Source: Antedon mediterranea (taxonomy: Eukaryota > Echinodermata > Crinoidea > Comatulida > Antedonidae). From it: 64,000 nt of DNA. This document shows positions 59,900 to 64,000 of this stretch, one piece after another. The notes under the pieces are model-generated. The model was not told the origin of the DNA. It ran no database searches and saw only the letters and a program-made list of their open reading frames with translations. Where the stretch lies: the NCBI RefSeq assembly GCF_964355755.1, contig NC_092676.1:5500288-5564287 (forward strand), given 5' to 3'. A program made the translations under genes and the position numbers. Positions within the stretch are counted from its first letter, which is position 1; each line of letters opens with the position of its first letter.

Positions 59900-60600
59900 A
59901 TTTGGGAGCCTTTTGTTCGGTCCCGAAGATTAAGGGCTCTTACGTACGTTAGGTCTTAACACTATCAAAATAGAAAATTTTGTTTATTTTATTTCTTTAT
60001 AATAAACCTGAAGCACGGTGATTAAACGGAATGATATTTTTTCCTTCGTTTCGAGTTTTTCCGTAGTACGGTATAACACTGATTTGCCAAAAGGGTCTAT
60101 AATTCCAGGTTTGATCGGCATACATCATCTCCATGTCTCATTTTTGTACATTTACTTTATTTTATTCTATTTGTTTTTTCACTATTTTAAACTGACAACA
60201 AATAATCTGTCCCTAATTAAAATCTATTTAGATTTAATTTGGACCCCGAAATAATTCATTCGAATTTTATTTTTGGCATCTTCAGGATATTGTTTTGAAG
60301 ATGGACAAAAGGAGTTGGAATATGCCTCACTTTTTTGGATTTGATTTTACGTTATCATATTTATTAAACTTTTAGTGGATGATTGTTTTATAATAAATTT
60401 GGAAACTTACTGGTACGTTCTCAGCTGAATACAGTTTAGTCAGCATGCAGAAAATTGTTGGAGTATAGAGGGCGCACTCTATGTTGTTGTCGTGGCCTCT
60501 CTCGCTTTTCGCGCATGCAATCTGTTATGATGAGCCAGCCAGCCGACTGACTTTTCTGGGTCTCATAAATACTTTTATTTTTGGGTGACAAAACAAACTT
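59900..60600. other. Spacer and TBC1D 5' flank
   Basis: No gene seen. Sequence from about 60430 is more GC-rich (CGCGCATGC) and is probably the promoter and 5' UTR of the next gene. Confidence 0.35.
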
Positions 60601-60631
60601 CTTGTTTGGTTTTTCAAGATACAAACGAAGA

Positions 60632-63282
60632 ATGTGGGTTCGACTTGAAGAAGTTCTTATTGCCAATGCTCTATGGTAACGTTTGCACATATTATAACCA
60701 TATATTTGTATCATAGATAGAATATTTAGGCCTATCTGCGAAGCTATTGTCTGACAATTGTCTAGGCCAGCCCTATTTATTTGGCTGAAAAAAAAAGTTA
60801 CAGGTCGATAGGAATTTGTTCAGGAGGAGTTGGCTTTGATTTAACTTATTTCCAGCCTAGGCTATAGCCATATAATAGATCGCCTAGCTAGAAAACTTAA
60901 AACCTAATAGTTTATGGTGGTAATGTATGTTAACATTTTTTGTTTTGTTTTTAAAACAGTGGAATGTCGCTTATTTTTTATTAAATTTAAATTTTAAAGT
61001 AAGGCATAATAGGCCTAGGCTACACTAAAGCACTATACATGCTACCGTTTATTGCTTTCCTAGTGTTACGCTTATATGACAACCGTTTATTTAAGGGTTG
61101 CGCTTATCCAAGTTTTGTGCTTAAATCCAAGTGTTGTGCTTATCCAAGTGTGGCGCTTACAATTATTTAAGTGTGGCATTTACAGTATCTAAGTGTGGCA
61201 CTTTTCCAAGTGTAGCGCGCTTATTATTTAAGTGTGCTGCTTCTCCAAGTGTGATGCTTATCCAACTTTTGCACTTATCCAAGTGTGGCGCTTCTGCACT
61301 TTATTACTGGTGTTTAGAGTCATTCAAGCATGACTTTCGTGTGCGCTTATACCAGTGCACATCGCAGGATATCTATCTATAACATTTTGACTATTCAAAC
61401 TCGGGGTTCACAATTTTATTTATGAAAAATATAATTAAAAACCCGGACATCAATCTAAAAAATAATAATATTTTTTTTACAATGAAGACAATAAAAGTGA
61501 AATTGCATTAAATATCTTTTAGCTTTTAATGGTTATTGTTCAATATTCTATAGGGGTACCTCTGTTAAATGGTTATTGTTATAATTAATTCCTGTTTTGT
61601 GTGGATTGTGGGATTATATCCCTAATTATGCACTCATGCATAATAAACCTATTGTCTATTTTGTAAAGTGCAGATAGTATTAAAATAATAGTATCATTAT
61701 TATGCAAATGAGCCTTATACACTGTATCTGAAGAAAACAAAATGTTTTTCATGAATTCATTAACTCTCTTGAAATCAGAATTCCCTAAATAAGAATTCTC
61801 ATCAGAATTCTCTAAATCAGAATTCCCTAAATCAGAATTTCCTAAAAGTCATGATTCAATGTTTCGTTCTTTATTAAATAATCTTCACAATGCCATTTCA
61901 GTATATTATTGTTGTATTGTATCCAGGATGTATAACGTTCAAACGTCACATTAACCTTCCCAGTCATTTTAGCACCCTAAAGCTCTGTCTACACTATCAA
62001 ACTAGTGTGATGTGACCAAATATGGTAGTGATATTCCCAAATTTGGTAGTGATATGACATCATGTCCATATATGGGCACATCACATTTGGTTGTCACAAG
62101 TTTCGCAGTTATTTTAGCATCCTAAAGCTTTGTCTACACTATCAAACTAGTTGACAAAAAAAGTGTGATATGCCCAAATATGGTAGTGATCACATTATCA
62201 TGTCCATATATGGGCACATCAAATTTATATGGAGGATAATGTTCAAACGTCACATCCCCAGTATGTTGTTTGGATTATGCAGTAGTAAAAATTATTTAAT
62301 TGTATAAAGAAATGCTCAAATGCTGTTTATAAAATTCATTTAATGAAACTGTGTGTTTAAAAAAAATAAAATTATTCATTTATTCATGGGGGACGTCACA
62401 TTTGTTGTCACAAGTTCAATAGTGTAGACAGACCTTAAGTGGGGCCAATATTTACCACTGTTATTATGGATCCATTGTCCAAGATGTCGGATAATGTTCA
62501 AACGTCACATGCACTGAAAGTAAACCTCCTCAGTATTTGTTTGGATGTACTGTATGCAGTGTAGTAACAATTTGTATAAAGAAATGCACAAATGCTCTTT
62601 ATAAAATTCATTTGATGAAACTGTGTTTTAAAAAATAAAATTATTCATTTATTCATGTAAAGTTTATTGATGTTATTGTAATACATTGCCTTCTACAATA
62701 GTTCAAATGTTTATAGTTTTCATAGGTTTAAAATCGATTGTAGTTAAATACTACTAGATTCATCTTAAATATGGTGTTCGTAATAAAAATATTTGAAAAA
62801 AAAAATATAAAGAAATTAAGGGTACGACATTATACGACTTTTTAAGCGTTTTATGCTTTTTATCGTATTTTACAGTAACTTTTAACTTCCAAAAATCTAC
62901 TTTTTAAACTTAAGTTTTTGTGCAATAATATGTGTGTATTCTATTTTTTAATTTTTTTTTATAGATAATTATATCTGTTTTTAATTGATACTATACTTGC
63001 CAATCTTTAAGAAGACTTTCTATTATTATAATATTATTTTATATAATAATGAACAAATAAAGCTATTCAGTATTATTACATCCATATTATAATTATGTTA
63101 TTAATTATTATAAATTAGGATAACAGAACGAGCAAATCCATTCTTCGTGATGCAGCGGCGCAAGGGTCACGGCGGTGGTGGTTTGACGTCGTTATTTATT
63201 GGCACCTTGGATACTGTTCTTGACACCAAGCCAGCGCCATACAGAATACTTCACCAAACGCCAAATTCAGAAGTTAGCTACA
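60632..63282 (+). CDS. TBC1 domain family member 8/9-like Rab GAP, first two exons (3'-partial)
   Basis: Exon 1 60632-60675 encodes [15 protein letters not shown]. Exon 2 63119-63282 continues in phase 2 with [41 protein letters not shown] and [10 protein letters not shown], then donor GTAAGG. This is the characteristic N-terminus of TBC1D8/8B/9/9B (ITERANPYF-LQRRKGH, GTLDxVLDS, APYRILxQTPxS). These proteins carry GRAM and TBC domains and act as Rab GTPase-activating proteins at membranes. The GRAM/TBC exons lie beyond the window. The paralogue is not decided. Confidence 0.92.
61088..61345 (+). repeat. 17-bp minisatellite
   Basis: TCCAAGTGTGGCGCTTA-type units, about 13, in TBC1D intron 1. 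The ORF at 61131-61382 is its translation. Confidence 0.85.
61978..62438. mobile_element. Cluster of two M1 copies and a fragment
   Basis: AAAGCTCTGTCTACACTATC at 61978, a second AAGCTTTGTCTACACTATC at 62126, and an isolated right end (GTTCAATAGTGTAGACAGAC) near 62430. CAAATATGGTAGTGAT cores. Confidence 0.7.
62225..62660 (+). repeat. Two-copy direct repeat
   Basis: GATAATGTTCAAACGTCACA followed by TATAAAGAAATGC-CAAATGC and TTCATTTAATGAAACTGTGT occurs at about 62235 and 62490. Confidence 0.7.
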
Positions 63283-63311
63283 GTAAGGACTTTTGTGTAC
63301 ATACTATATAG

Positions 63312-63395
63312 TACAGTAGAACCTCTATTAAAGGGACATCTTCAAAGTGTCCTTTAATAGGGGTGTCACAAAGGAGGAGTTCTACACTGTATACA
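63312..63395. mobile_element. Short CTATTAAGGGG-type MITE
   Basis: TACAGTAGAACCTCTATTAA ... TTTAATAGGGGTGTC...GGAGTTCTACACTGTA, inverted ends. Confidence 0.75.
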
Positions 63396-63409
63396 CACAT
63401 TTATATGTT

Positions 63410-63611
63410 AAAGCTCTGTCTACAAAAAATGTGATGTGCCCATATCAGCATGATAATGTCATATCACTACAATATTTGGGCATATCACTACCATATTTGG
63501 GCATATCACTACAATATTTGGGCATTTCACTACCATATTTGGGCATATCACTACCAGATTTGAGCACATCACACTTTGTTCACATGTTTGCTAGTGTAGA
63601 CAGAGCTTTAT
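63410..63611. mobile_element. MITE M1 copy with internal 21-bp array
   Basis: TTAAAGCTCTGTCTAC at the left, GTGTAGACAGAGCTTTA at the right, and about five GGGCATATCACTACCATATT units inside (63476-63565). TBC1D intron 2. Confidence 0.85.
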
Positions 63612-63918
63612 GGTTCTTGATAACACTGAAGTTCAAAAGTTTATCAGGTTAACATTTTCAAAAATTCATTAATTTTTACATAAATAGTTGTTACCACCAT
63701 TATTATTATTATTTTTGTAAGTACATTGCAATATAACATTAATGAGATATTCACAGTGATTATTTATTTAATTACTGTATGTGATACAAATCATAAAAAG
63801 ATGATTACTCCAGATATTCTCCATCAATTTTTCCATAACATTTTTTTTTTAAGTCAATCAATAATTTCAGACATGTAATATCATTTGCAATTTTTTATTT
63901 CTTATTTTCTTCTTTTTT

Positions 63919-63989
63919 TGAATTTCTTGATGTAATTGTTGAATTTCTTGATGTAATTGTTGAATTTCTTGATGTAATTGTTGAATTTC
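63919..63989 (+). repeat. 21-bp tandem repeat at window end
   Basis: Three copies of TGAATTTCTTGATGTAATTG-T. Confidence 0.9.
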
Positions 63990-64000
63990 GTAATTGTAAT

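Overview
This is animal nuclear DNA: AT-rich, with multi-exon GT-AG genes separated by repeat-filled introns and spacers. The relaxin-receptor-type LRR GPCR, the frequent AGGCCTA-type words and the dense palindromic MITEs suggest an invertebrate deuterostome, probably an echinoderm; no species is claimed. Five protein-coding genes can be assembled exon by exon from splice sites and reading phase.

Layout. (1) 1-10050, + strand: the 3' part of a leucine-rich-repeat GPCR (RXFP/LGR type). It has a tandem array of 72-nt LRR exons, some nearly identical and some decayed, then two single-copy LRR exons and one exon carrying all seven transmembrane helices. (2) 10051-16244: spacer with MITEs, a nested SINE, a hAT-like element and a 16-bp minisatellite. 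(3) 16245-43715, + strand: a complete 30-exon listerin gene (LTN1), the RING E3 ligase of ribosome-associated quality control. Its introns hold about 1.4-kb tandem Helitron-like repeats, several MITE families and minisatellites. (4) 43716-47551: spacer with MITEs and the 3' end of a LINE. (5) 47552-54284, - strand: a complete 8-exon arrestin-domain-containing gene (ARRDC/alpha-arrestin) with two C-terminal PPxY motifs. (6) 55841-56873, + strand: a complete two-exon CPYC glutaredoxin with an N-myristoylation-like start. (7) 57100-60600: minisatellite, an unrecognised ORF and a LINE remnant. (8) 60632 to the window end, + strand: the first two coding exons of a TBC1D8/TBC1D9-family Rab GAP.

The genes look like independent housekeeping and signalling loci, not a functional cluster. 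The most unusual signal is in the GPCR. Tandem LRR exon cassettes whose introns are almost identical differ mainly in the first ~28 nt of the exon. Those bases encode the concave beta-strand face, and in the clearest pair all the changes there are amino-acid-changing. This looks like a ligand-binding surface under strong diversifying selection or localised conversion.
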